Shown: piece by piece, positions 52,067 through 62,594 of the stretch
How the letters are laid out: each line of letters opens with the position of its first letter
How positions within the stretch are numbered: the stretch's first letter is position 1
DNA from: Papio anubis
Lineage: Eukaryota > Chordata > Mammalia > Primates > Cercopithecidae
Direction of reading: 5' to 3'
DNA length: 64,000 nucleotides
NCBI RefSeq assembly: GCF_008728515.1
Contig: NC_044979.1
Span: 169,988,037-170,052,036 of the forward strand
Made by a program: the position numbers and the translations under genes
The notes under the pieces: model-generated
Database searches by the model: none
The model's input: the letters and a program-made list of their open reading frames with translations, nothing else
Told to the model about the DNA's origin: nothing

Positions 52067-52153
52067 CCATCCATCCATCCATCCATCCATCCATCCATCC
52101 ATCCATCCATCCATCTGTCTTTCCATCTATCCATCTGTCCTTCCATCTATCCA
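52067..52153 (+). repeat. (CCAT)n tetranucleotide repeat
   Basis: About 12 perfect CCAT units (to about 52115), followed by imperfect CTGT/CCAT/CTAT units. Probably polymorphic. Confidence 0.93.
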
Positions 52154-52410
52154 ATCCACTTGCATGTTGAATGTCTACTATGAGTCACTGGCTACCAGGA
52201 ATCCCACTTCTACCCAAATTATGCCTCAACAGGGAAGACAAACAACTTAACAATTATGATAAAAAAGAAAATATGCCATACAATGGAAAAGAAGGGGGCA
52301 TGATGGGAGACCCAGCGGGAGTAACTGGCAGTGATTCTCAGGGGGAAGAGACATTCCTAATGGACACCTGCAGGAGAAATATTAAAGAGTCAATCGTTTC
52401 AATAACGCTT

Positions 52411-52690
52411 ATTGTGAAACCAATAATGCACAAAGTTTCTGGGTTCCCAGGCTGATGGGTTTGAAAGTCACTGTGTCATGAACATACCCAGGACCCACAC
52501 ATTGTTTTGTAGGAGAGGGGTTCAGTAAAATGTGAAACGACCGACATTCAACAGGCAGAAATGTGCAGAATGCACGCTTTGCCACTGATTGAAAGTGTTT
52601 TTTCAATGGGTTTTGATAGAATATATGACTAATCTGATGAGAAACAGCTTAGGGCCATGCAAGGAAAGAAAATCAGCCCCTCGAAACGTG
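52411..52690 (+). repeat. Left arm of a diverged inverted duplication
   Basis: From 'attgtgaaaccaataatgca' to 'cccctcgaaacgtg', this segment pairs base for base with the reverse complement of 53738-54018. By eye identity is roughly 85%, with one block of about 55 bases (52505-52559) identical in both copies. Similarity stops sharply on the outer side and fades on the inner side. I do not recognise the sequence as a named repeat. Confidence 0.88.
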
Positions 52691-53737
52691 TTCTGTGGCT
52701 GGGCACAGAGGTAGCTGCTGGTAATTTGAACAGGGTGAGCAGGACACTGTGGGTCTCATTGTGGGGTTAGCAAGGCCAGGCTGGGACAGTGAGATAATTT
52801 TCTAGGCGGAGAAAAGAAATAACACGGTAAGTTAAAAACACTGAAAATTCTGCGCTGCCAGAGTACAAATGTCAGCCAGGAAGGCCCTGACACTCTTGAA
52901 AGAGGGATTTGAGCAGTGGCCACTGCATCTACTTGGCACTCGTTCGCTGTGTAGAAGGGTCACCAAGTCCCTCATCAGAATCCTGACAGAAGGAGAAACG
53001 GTGGGCCCAGGCAGCGTACCTCAATCACTTGTGAATAATTTCCGTCTGTCTTTCATAAACATAGCTATGATTGAAATGACATTTCACGAACAGCAGGGAA
53101 GGATTGTGGAAGAAAATGAGGTATGTGAGAAGCAAATCCATCTACCTGATTGCCGTGTAACTTTTGGTGAGTCATGGAGTGAGAATTTCAGATGTGAATT
53201 AAGGATTGTTGATATACTTGAAAAGTTTCCTCCATGTTCTACTTTAGAATCAAGAGGCCAGAGAAGCAGGAGGGAAGAGTACTTGTTACTTGTAGTGGAC
53301 CTTCTTCCTGAATAATTTTTAGGGTAATTATGTATGCAGTTTCCACCTGAGTTGCTGACCTTTGGGTGAATGTTACTGGATATGCACCTATGGTACCCAG
53401 GCACACTTTCCGCGGGTTCTGCGGGCACTGTGAAGTGTGACAGACTTCGGCTTTCTATGACTTTTGGTCATAACATGTCCATAGAGTGCTTTTAATCTCC
53501 TGCAATTTAACGTATGAGAAAATCGATTTACTTTGTAGTGAGTTCTGTACATTTCACATAAAATTAAAACTCTCTGAAAACCCAAATCTCCTGTGGGCAG
53601 CAATTCACACACAATATTCTGGAAATGTAAAATCCTAAATGCCTGCTGACTTGAAATCAATGTTTATAGCCTGCATCTGAATTGCTCCGTGAATTGCTGG
53701 GCCCCTCTCCATCTACTGCCCTTCGCTTTGATTTAGT
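52691..53737. other. Spacer of the inverted duplication
   Basis: About 1.05 kb of apparently unique sequence. A 148-codon plus-strand open frame (52869-53315) lies here. It has no domain I recognise, no splice support, and a composition like its surroundings, so I do not call it a gene. Confidence 0.5.
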
Positions 53738-54018
53738 CACTCGTTTCCAGGGGCTGACTTTCTTTTCTTGCATGGCCCTAAGCTGTTTCCCATCACATTA
53801 GTAATATATTCTATCAAAGCCTGCTGAAGAAACACTTTCAATCAATGGCCACGTGTGCATCCTGCATGATTCTGCCTGTTGAATGTCGGTCGTTTCACAT
53901 TTTACTGAACCCCTCTCCTACAAAGCAATGCATGGGTCCTAGGCACATTCATGATTCAGTGACTTTCAGGTCTACCAGCCTGGGAACCAGAAACTTCATG
54001 CATTATTGGTTTTACAAT
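53738..54018 (-). repeat. Right arm of the inverted duplication
   Basis: Reverse-complement partner of 52411-52690. Both arms still read the same frame fragment (LPVECRSFHILLNPSPTKQC) on opposite genomic strands. This reflects the DNA identity and is not evidence of coding. Confidence 0.88.
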
Positions 54019-54894
54019 TTCAGCTGAGGCTGCCACAGAACAACTCAAAAGAAATAGGGTGTCCTGAGTGAGCCTGCTCCTTGACTTGTGTTTCAATTCT
54101 AAGGTCTATTGGCTTCACCGGCAGTGGGATTGCTGATTTTTCCCTCCTTTATCTAAGGGGACCTGCTGAGAGTCTCTATTTGGAAATATTTCCTGCCTGT
54201 CCTTAGGGGGGGTCAATGCCTGAATCTGTCCAATAATCAGATTTGACCAACTTGATTGAAGTGTGGATTTTCCAGCACGATTAAACCTTGAATATATATG
54301 GCTTGAAAATGTGCAAATGCTCTTGGAAATGACAGGATGATGGTTCTCAAGAAAGGGAAAAAAGGTAGCATGTGACTTTTCATAGATAAATGCCTAATGC
54401 TAATGACGGTCAGGATTAATGTCATTTCCTAGATTTTGGCAAATAAACACTGGGTTACTTAGGCCTTTGTGGGCTTCCCAGGAAGGTCACCACCATTTGA
54501 AAGGAGAGTTTCAGGGAAAAAGCTGCCAGAGATTAAACAGAAGGCTTACAGATGTATCTTCCGAAGAGAACTGGCTTTTATAACTTAGCATCTTCCATGG
54601 ACATCTTTTCTAATAGAAAAGAAGCTCTTCAAATGACCAAAACGATTGCTGTTTTGTGGAGGTGCTGATGAACAGGGGTTTCATCATAGTAGCATCTACC
54701 TGTACAAAGGAAATACTCAAAGTTCTGATTTCAGTTTTATCCATTTTCTTCTTTTGCAAGTGACGCATTCTTAGTGTGGTGGACCCTCTGTGAACCACAG
54801 CACAGAATCAGCAGTTTCCAAGCTCAAATTGACAAAGGCATGTGTCCTCCTGAATTTAAAATGTTTAAAAAGGTTTAAAAGCCTTTTAAACTGC
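54019..54894. other. Non-coding DNA downstream of RCAN1
   Basis: Lies just past the inferred RCAN1 cleavage sites. A short near-palindrome (TTTAAAAGCCTTTTAAA at about 54873-54891) is present. No gene is recognised. Confidence 0.5.
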
Positions 54895-54915
54895 AGAATT
54901 TAAAAGGTTCACAGA

Positions 54916-54921
54916 TTTATT
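54916..54921 (-). terminator. RCAN1: Polyadenylation signal AATAAA (distal)
   Basis: A second AATAAA, 52 bases beyond the first. Either could be used, and cleavage here would fall near 54890-54905. Confidence 0.5.
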
Positions 54922-54967
54922 CTAGAAATAAAATGACAACTTTTCTGTAAGGAGCATACTGTGCCCA

Positions 54968-54973
54968 TTTATT
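54968..54973 (-). terminator. RCAN1: Polyadenylation signal AATAAA (proximal)
   Basis: TTTATT on the plus strand, giving AATAAA on the RCAN1 strand about 1.56 kb after the stop codon. Cleavage would fall near 54940-54955. Confidence 0.6.
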
Positions 54974-56536
54974 ATAGAATGCAGTTAAAAAAAATATTTT
55001 GAGGTTAGCCTCTCCAGTTTAAAAGCACTTAACTAGAAACACTTGGACAGCGATGCAATGGTCTCTCCCGAACAGGCTCCCTTTTACCAAGTACCGTAAA
55101 CAGGGTTTGAGAACGTTCAATCGATTTCTTGATATGAACAATCAAAGCATTTAATGCAAACATATTGGCTTCTCAAAGAAAAAACCATCTTCCAAATTGC
55201 CAAAGCATGCATTGTTACTTGGCATTAGGTATTTCAAAATGACAAACTTTGTTATGGTATTGTAAGGCCAAAATATAATCCCTATTTACCAGACATACAC
55301 ATTACAACCAGAAAAAAATTACAAATGTTAACCTAGTATAACAATTCCATCAGGAATTAACGGGGAAAGGCACTGCATCCCTCTCATATCGCCACAGATC
55401 TACTATCCACTTGACATGCTTTGAATTCAAGTCCTGTTAGACATGGGAACAGCTTTTTCTACAACATACGATTCACAGGTAGGTTAATATATCTTAGTCT
55501 CCCACCGCCATACTTTTCACCCAAGTGTACAACAGGCATGAATATATGCTATCAGCTTTATTTACAAGTGTATCTTGATGTCTTAGTGGGGTAAAAAACC
55601 AACTATCTCAGCCAACAGTTTCCCAAAAAGTTTTTGGCTATGATTCATGTATAGAAACCACCACATAAAAGAAATTACAGAAACTGAGGTCCATCCCCAA
55701 ACACCTCAACTAAAATTTCTCACCCACTAAAAGTTGGCAGTGAAACTGCTATTCTGTGAATTGTATAAGCTAAACTCTACAGAGGAATTTCAGATCAACT
55801 TCTTTTGCAAAAGCACAAGTTATACGTTGCACAGTTGAGGATGCCGAGTGAATGTATTCCCGGAGAGTTCTGCAAGCGAGTGCTGTTGCAAAGAGAGTCG
55901 AGAATCCTAGAATCTGGGAAAGGTGATACATTTTCCAAACGCTTTCCTGGCTTCCCAAAATAAGTAAAACAACAATGGTTTAACTTTATATACGAACAGA
56001 GGTTAGTCTTGAAAATCAGTAATATACATGCACAAACATGAGAACATGAGGGAAGAAAGGAAACGCTACAATTTCCACATTGCATTGCTGCTGTTTTCAC
56101 AACCTCTCTGCACTAGGCGGCTTCCTGTGGTACCTCTTCCTACCAGTAGAGAGTGGCCCTGCAGGCTGCTTAGAAACAGGAAGCTCTCTCCTGAGCCCAC
56201 TGATCAACCTGCCCTTGGCACAGACAGAACCTACCAGAAAAGAACAAGTACAAAACACTATCATTATCGGTTTTCTCAAGACAGTCCCAAATGTCCTTGT
56301 GCGATCACCACAAACTCAGTGATTGGCCCAAGTCATTCCCGGGTGCCATGAACAGTAACTGGTGTGCAGCATTAGAACAAGGGGACATGGCCTTGATTCT
56401 CTTCTGAGCAACATGAACTGGGATTTCTGCCACCCCGATCTCGGCTGCCACCTCTGAAGAAGTCGTGACCAGCCACCTCCACAGTAAAAGATTCCTCCCG
56501 TGAGTAATTTGGAATGCGTCCTCGTCGCGTGCCAGT

Positions 56537-56709
56537 TCAGCTGAGGTGGATCGGCGTGTACTCCGGCCTCCTGGTCTGGATAATTTTTGGCTTGGGTCTC
56601 TTCATTCTTTCCATTTCCTCTTCTTCCTCCTTCTCTTGATCACTCTCACATACGTGGACCACCACGCTGGGAGTGGTGTCAGTCGCTGCGTGCAATTCAT
56701 ACTTTTCCC
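56537..56709 (-). CDS. RCAN1: RCAN1 exon 7 (terminal coding exon)
   Basis: Encodes the last 57 residues of regulator of calcineurin 1, an intracellular protein that binds the phosphatase calcineurin and inhibits or modulates its dephosphorylation of NFAT. The exon opens after CTTTCCTTAG at 56711-56710. It completes a glycine codon split with exon 6 (LGP-G-EKYELH) and ends PEYTPIHLS followed by TGA at 56539-56537. Visible motifs are PSVVVHVCESD, which resembles a PxIxIT calcineurin-docking site, a glutamate run (EKEEEEEMERM), a basic KRPKPK stretch, and the C-terminal TRRPEYTP (TxxP-type) segment that contributes to calcineurin binding. The residue before RPKPK reads K here. The frame is intact. 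Confidence 0.97.
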
Positions 56710-59700
56710 CTAAGGAAAGAAAATAATTGCAGGGTCACTCCGACAAGTCCTTGGGAGTCAAAAGGCAAACATAAAAGAGCATTCAGGGCTCTGCTGGGCC
56801 AGCTGCTCGTGACCATTCGATTGGGCTGAGAGACGCAGCCAGATATATTTTGGGTTTGTAAATCTTTGCTAGCTCATTCAGAAAAAGAGATATTTCCACT
56901 GTGCATGGCTCTGTTTTTAGTCAAACATTCTGGGAGTCCAGGCACATGAAAAGTATAGAAGGAATTTTTCTAGTTATACTTCTCATTTTCTAGTTACACT
57001 TCGCGTGTCCACCAGACATCTAAACTACCCAGAGAACTCCCCTTCCGTCAGCATTTCCTCAAGTGTGAACGTGAGAAACTTCGGTTCAGGAAAAAGATGG
57101 ATGAAGAAGCGCATTTGGAAACAGAATCCTGGGCCTCCCTCGTGGGGCTCCTGTTGGAGGGTCGCAGTGCACGCCCAGGAAGGGAGTCACGGAGGCCCTG
57201 CAGCAGGCGCAGGGGTGGCTGCACGGAGCCAGGCGCTCTGGGAACGTTTTTGACCTCGGCATCCTTTCCTTAGAACAACTTCTAATCCCCGGGACCAGGA
57301 GTGCCCTGCTGTTCTGTGTCAGCCTGAGTTCTACCAGGTTGGCCAATTTCAGGTCACTCTGATCCAGCAAGGGTAGGGTGAGCTTTCTGCAACTGAAAAA
57401 CCCGGCAATGTAGAATGAAGGGGCTGGGGCCTCCCGTTGGGGTGCCGCTCTGGCCACAGGAAGAGTGTGCATCTCTGGTGCTCGTGAACGCAGCTCTGAG
57501 CCTGGCTCTTTAGTACCCAGGGCTCATAGGCACTTTATTCTGCTTCCCTGTGCACCTCAGTTCCCTTCTTGGTAAAGGAGATGGTAAAGGTATTGACTTC
57601 ATGGAGCTAACAGCATGAGTGAGTGCCCGAGGCACTGAGAACCCGGCTCACCACATGCTTGTCCAACCCATGTCACCTAGAAAGATGTGTAAGAATTGAG
57701 GCTCCATTGTTACTGGTGTGATGCTGGGCAGGGATCTGAAATAGGGGCAGGAGGTTTGCTTCAACCTGCTACACCCACAGGGTGTGGCCTCAAGGTGAGT
57801 TTTCCTTCAGGGCTTTGTGCTTGGGATTTCTTTTTTCTTTTCTTTTCTTTTCTTTTCTTTTCTTTTCTTCTCTCTCTCTCTTTCTTTCTCTCTCTCTTTC
57901 TGTTTTTTTTTTTTGTTTGTTTGTGTTTTTTTTTTTTTTTTTGGAGACAGAATCTCGCTCTGTTGCCCACGCTGGAGTGCAGTAACAAGATCTTAGCTCA
58001 CTGCAACCTCTGCCTCCTGGGTTCAAGTGATTCTCCTGCCTCAGCCTCCCAAGTAGCTGGGACTACAGGCGCATAACACCATACTCAGCTAATTTTTGTA
58101 TTTTTAGTAGAGACAGGGTTTCACCATGTTGGCCACGATGGTCTTGATCTCCTGACCTTGTGATCCGCCTGCCTCAGCCTTCCAAAGTGCTGGGATTACA
58201 GGTGTGAGTCACCCGGCCTGGCCTGTGCTTGGGATTTATTTGCAGTTCAGCTAAGCGAGGAGGCACCTCATCAACCACTGTGTGCCCATCACATGACTGA
58301 TTTCCACCGGGCAAGAGTGGCCCAGCAGAGCTTCCTACCTCCAGCCACACTGGTTATTCCTCTAAACTTGGAAGATACTTTTACTTATAAGGAAGGTGGT
58401 GGTCTTTTCTCTATCACACGTGGGACTGAAATGTTATTATAACTGCACTGAAAAAGGTAAAGGAGCTTCAGCTCTCTGAGAGACAGAATTCAGGCATGGG
58501 AAGTCAGATGGATTGCTGAAAATGTTGGTTAAGAGCCTCTTACAAATCTACCTCTTTGCAAGTCTCTTATCTACCTACTAATCAGCCAAAATCCAGAAAG
58601 CTAGGACCATAATTTGCAAAATCTCCACAATCCTGTTGGTTGAAAAGCACAGGTGAAATATGAAATCTCACTCAAGCTCACTATTAAGTGAACCAAGGAC
58701 AAACTGATTTTATTACATCTATTTCCTAAAAAGCCTTCTCCAGTAAGCCCTCGGTGAAGGAAGTGGTAGATTCTGGAGTATGAAGAATTTTTATTAACAG
58801 CATTTGCCTCTGGAACCGTTGACAAAACCTCTTTGCAAGTGGAGACCCTGTTTCCTCCCATCCCTAACCTAGGGGAAGACGCCACACCCTCAGCCATGCT
58901 CATGCCCCCTGGCCAGGAGCTGCCGTAGGGGGAGCACATACTTCCTCAGAATGGCCATTTCGGATCTTGACCTTCACACCACAATTAGCAGTAAGTAATG
59001 TGACTCTTGCTTTATCCCACAGAGGGAATTTCCGTTTGGGCAATGTTTTCAGAAACGTAATCTTTTCAATATGAAACTGCTGATGGTCCAAGAAAACAAA
59101 ACCCTCAACCCAAGGGAACATCAGATTGCTGGTCAAGGAGAAACGAGGAGCTGATGGTCTCAGCATTTATTCGACTTGCTCCACGGACAGAGCAGGAGAA
59201 GGCTCAAACCTCTTCACCCCAGGACTCTCCCTCACACCTGCCTCCTCACCCAAACCCTAGTGGACAGGGCAGGAACCACCAACATTTTATGGTTTTCAAA
59301 AAAACCTGCATTGAACACTGTGAGCCAGGCGCTGATTGAAGCGCCTTTCACTCGATGATCTCATCTACTGCTTGCAAGTCCACCAGGTAAGGCCCACATT
59401 TTGGACAAACAGCCTGAGGAACCTACCCGCTCCCCGCAGTGCTCACACCGTTGTCCCTCCAGAGGATGGGAACCTCCTCTTTCTTTGGCAAGCCCTGTAG
59501 GGGACCAGCCCACGGGCCCTGGGGTAGGGCAGCCTGGCCGCGGCCCTTCCCTCACCATGGCCTATGGTTCTCCTTCCCTTTTCCTTTAAGAAGGCCAGGT
59601 GAGAATCACAGGAAAGGGTGAATTTACCTTGATTAAAAATAACATTTCTTAAAGGGGGCATCGATTTTCCCTTTCCAAAGTCCAATCACTTATCCCTATC

Positions 59701-60030
59701 TGGAGCGACAGGACCTGGGGCCTGGGCTCAGGTCTCCCAGGCAGGCTGTGCTCAGTGGACACAAGAATGGATTCCTGGGACACTGTGGGGGGTTAGGGGG
59801 GCGTCATGCAGGGTCCCCACGATCAGCCCCAGTCTAACATTGCAGGTGGCGCCAAGAGGCAGGCGTGCTCCCAGCACAAGGGACCGTGGTGCAGAAGAAT
59901 ACAGAGAAGCTCACAAAACATGCCTGCATGGGCTCACGAGAGCTACAGGGGTAGTGGGGGTACTGCTCCCCAGTGCAGGGGAGCAGCTGTGTCTCCCCCT
60001 GCCTCCCTCCCACCCGAGGGCCCTGCTTAC
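56710..60030 (-). other. RCAN1: RCAN1 intron 6
   Basis: A 3.3-kb intron with GTAAGC donor (60030-60025) and TTTCTTTCCTTAG acceptor (ending 56710). It is non-coding. One Alu (57830-58223) is inserted antisense to the plus strand, that is, in sense with RCAN1. Remaining sequence is unique; open frames up to about 128 codons in it are not supported as genes. Confidence 0.9.
57830..58223 (-). mobile_element. Alu SINE with expanded pyrimidine tail
   Basis: Reverse Alu whose tail has grown into about 110 bases of (TTTTC)n, (CT)n/(TTTC)n and T-runs (57830-57941) before 'gagacagaatctcgctctgt'. Perfect 14-bp target duplications 'tgtgcttgggattt' flank it (57816-57829 and 58224-58237). On the RCAN1 transcript strand the Alu is in sense orientation, with a purine-rich tail. 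Confidence 0.95.
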
Positions 60031-60190
60031 CTGGCCCCAGCTTGGAGATGGCATATAAGAGATCATAGTTTATGACTGGGGTCGCATCTTCCACTTGCTT
60101 CCATCCCACCGGCGGAGAGGCGGGAGGGGAGATCAGAAACTGCTTGTCTGGATTTGGCGGAGCCAGGTGTGAGCTTCCTATGTGTAAAGT
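60031..60190 (-). CDS. RCAN1: RCAN1 exon 6
   Basis: A 160-bp exon with acceptor CTCTCCTCAG (60192-60191) and donor CCAG|GTAAGC (60031/60030). It encodes TLHIGSSHLAPPNPDKQ, then FLISPPASPPVGW and KQVEDATPVINYDLLYAISK, ending LGP plus one base of the next codon. FLISPPASPP is the serine-proline signature of the RCAN family. Its two serines are known phosphorylation sites (GSK-3 and a priming kinase) that alter stability and calcineurin regulation. The segment links the RRM-like domain of exon 5 to the docking sites of exon 7. Splice phase is 0 on entry and 1 on exit, consistent with the neighbouring exons. Intact. Confidence 0.98.
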
Positions 60191-62051
60191 CTGAGGAGAG
60201 AAAACAAGCACAGGTCAGTTGTTGCCAGGGAAGAACTGCAGTGAGGCAGCAGCACCTAACGCCAGCTTCCAGGAGATGGGCGGGTCAATGTCCAGGCGTC
60301 CGGACAGGTGCGATTCCAGGACCAATTGTAAGATGGTCTGTAACGGGGAGGGCAAAAGGACATCTGAACTCTGCTTATGGCGCAGATAGGATGACAGCCT
60401 CCTCCCAGGGCTGTGGGAGTCACAGGCACAGGGACTGCAAATAATTACGCTTGACCAGAAGATCAGCAGAGGTGACTTTAGTATACGTGGAAAATTAAAG
60501 TCACTGTCACTGAGGTCAGGAGGGCTCTTGGAATCAATTTCTCCCCGCTCCTCACACCACAGAGGCACACTCTGAAAGTTCAAAGCCTAAGCAACAGTTC
60601 TGAGAGGACACAGCTTCTCAAGGACAGGGAGCCAGGGCTCCATCTGCCCCTAGGGTTCCCCACCCAGCGGTGGCCCTGTGACTCCCTCCTGGGGACTCCA
60701 GATCAGATGCCAGAAAAAAAAAAGCCACCTCCCAGAAGACTTTAAAAACTAACAATAAGGAACGATACCCTATGATCCTAGTTTGGTTTTAGAAATGCTG
60801 ACCCGTGATGAGAGGGCTGTCCAGAGAGCTCTTACACACATCACAAGCTGCGCGGTGTAGGTTTTCTCTGCACTTCCAGATTGCCCTCCCCAACTTTTCA
60901 CAACGAATATGCATTGTTTTACAATCAGAAAAGGTCAGAGGAGTAGTAAGTAATTATTTGCATAAAATCTCATCCAGTGCAGAAAGGAGTGTACTCACAG
61001 AGGAAGCCCTAGGCACCCAAGGTCAAAGCTCGGCCTATGCCTCCCAGGGCAGAAAGGTCAGGGGTGCAGCGAGGATCCCAAATGCCTTATTTATACTTGA
61101 AGGGCCCAGCAAGTTCCCTGTCCGCACTTTGGGGAAGAAAAGACACTTTGACTCTCTGGCATGGAGTCAGATGAGCTTCCTCCCTCTGTGGGAAGCCTCT
61201 GGACAGGGTCCTCTCCCACCCCAGCAAGGTATGTGTGTGCGGGGGGAGGGCGGGGGGTGCTCAGAGCCTGAGGGGGACTCGCTTTACCGAGGAGCCGCAT
61301 TCTAGAAGCTCCTTTCCCCTTCCCTGACAATCCGTCAGCCCCTAAGGACATCAGATGGAACTCCGGGAGCTGCCTTGAAGGTGGGTCACCTGTCCTAAGT
61401 TCCCCAGAGAAGGGTCGAAATGGTAGTGGGCAGGAGAAGAAGCAAGCCCAGCCCCAGCTACCCCTCTCCCTACTATGGGTACCCTGCGGCTGGGAACCTT
61501 GCCAACTGGAGGGTTTCTTAGCATATGCGCCCAGTCTGGTTATCCCCTGTTTTCCTTTCAAGCCAGACCTAGCAGTCCTGGGCTGATTTGCAGGCATCTT
61601 CTGCAGACTCCTCTTTCTCTGCTGAGTGCCCCCAGCATCACATGAGCTGGGAACCACTCTGGTTGTGCTCAGTCTGGAGTGGGTCGTTAGCTCCAACCCA
61701 AGAGCAAATCCATGGAAACCTGCTGCCCAAATCTTAGGGTATTTGCATAGCCACGCCCACCCTGCTGCACCCTGTAAGCTCCCCAGTGAACAGGGAAGGC
61801 TTTCTTTCCCCCATCATTATCAACCCAGGAAGGTCAGGGGCGATTTCTAACGCTGCTTTCAAATGCACCTTGATATCTTCTTAACACAAGTGAGGCACTG
61901 AATATTCCGATTAGGAATTTTGCCTTTCTCTTCATCTAAGATGAAGTCTTAGAGTTTCCGGTCAGCATATAACATAAGCGACATACAAGATGCTTTATAA
62001 AAGGGAGTGAGGGAGGAGGGAGAAGCATGCATAGCAACGAACCCAACTCAC
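60191..62051 (-). other. RCAN1: RCAN1 intron 5
   Basis: A 1.86-kb intron with GTGAGT donor (62051-62046). It is moderately GC-rich and free of recognised transposons. The long frames here (201 codons at 61091-61696 minus and 166 codons at 60805-61305 plus) overlap each other on opposite strands and have low-complexity Pro/Ser/Gly composition. I regard them as chance. Confidence 0.9.
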
Positions 62052-62225
62052 CTGAGCAAAATATAACTTCATTTCCTTTCCCAGAAACTCAGTCTTATGC
62101 AGCTGGAGCCTGGCATCTGCTGCGGAGAAGGGGTTGCTGAAGTTTATTCTGACTCGTTTGAAGCTCTTAAAATACTGAAAGGTGATATCCTTGTCATACG
62201 TCCTAAAGAGGGACTCAAATTTGGC
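62052..62225 (-). CDS. RCAN1: RCAN1 exon 5
   Basis: A 174-bp exon (58 codons, phase 0 at both ends). The acceptor TTTTTCAG lies at 62227-62226 and the donor CTCAG|GTGAGT at 62052/62051. It encodes AKFESLFRTYDKDITFQYF, then a KSFKRVRINFSNPFSAA segment and ARLQLHKTEFLGKEMKLYFA with a final Q. This is the RNA-recognition-motif-like core fold of RCAN proteins, including the RVRINFSNP strand in the RNP1-like position. It is the first exon shared by all RCAN1 isoforms; the alternative first exons (calcium/NFAT-inducible exon 4 and constitutive exon 1) lie beyond the window. Intact. Confidence 0.98.
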
Positions 62226-62300
62226 CTGAAAAATAACAATAAAAATAAAAGGAGTTGAAATTTACCTGCATATGACCCTTGACTAGATGATGTCATTACA

Positions 62301-62594
62301 TTTTTTTTTTGAGACAGAATCTTGCTGTGTCACCCAGGCTGGAGTGCAGTGGCGCAGTCTTGGCTCACTGCAACCTCTGCCTCCCAGGTTCAAGTGATTC
62401 TCCTGCCTCAGCCTCCAGAGTAGCTGGGGTTACAGGTGCCTGCCAGCACACCTGGCTAATTTTTGTATTTTTAGTAGAGACAGGGTTTTGTCATGTTGGC
62501 CAAGCTGGTCTCGAACTCCTGACCTCAGGTGATCCGCCCGCCTCAGCCTCCCAAAGTGCTGGGATTACAGGCGTGAGCCACTGTGCCTGGTCTC
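62301..62594 (-). mobile_element. Alu SINE in RCAN1 intron
   Basis: Full-length Alu in reverse on the plus strand (sense with RCAN1), with a T10 tail and AluS-like body. It sits only about 75 bp upstream of the exon 5 acceptor on the transcript strand, close to where the branch point should lie. Confidence 0.95.

Larger units (their letters stand above)
51270..52410. other. Non-coding DNA with LINE trace and microsatellites
   Basis: 51600-51720 ('actttattgaggcatacttt', 'gttttcaacagatgtataca') looks LINE-derived. The rest is unique apart from the (CT)n and (CCAT)n tracts listed separately. Confidence 0.5.
54895..56536 (-). other. RCAN1: RCAN1 3'UTR
   Basis: Follows the RCAN1 stop codon (56539-56537) without a further intron signal and runs through AT-rich sequence to tandem AATAAA signals at 54973-54968 and 54921-54916 (minus). 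The resulting UTR of about 1.55-1.65 kb fits the known RCAN1 mRNA of roughly 2.3-2.4 kb. The exact cleavage site is inferred. No transposon is recognised inside it, in contrast to the flanks. Confidence 0.85.

Noticed and set aside
52869..53315. 148-codon plus-strand frame in the spacer of the inverted duplication
   Set aside because: No recognised domain, no splice or polyadenylation context, and composition equal to surrounding DNA. Kept only as part of the spacer description.
54873..54891. TTTAAAAGCCTTTTAAA near-palindrome as a terminator hairpin
   Set aside because: It is AT-rich, short and imperfect. Mammalian Pol II termination does not depend on such hairpins, and chance is likely in this AT-rich stretch.
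61091..61696. 201-codon minus-strand open frame, same strand as RCAN1
   Set aside because: It lies within RCAN1 intron 5. Composition is low-complexity Pro/Ser/Gly, an opposite-strand frame of similar length overlaps it, and no domain or splice support is visible. GC-rich DNA gives such frames by chance.
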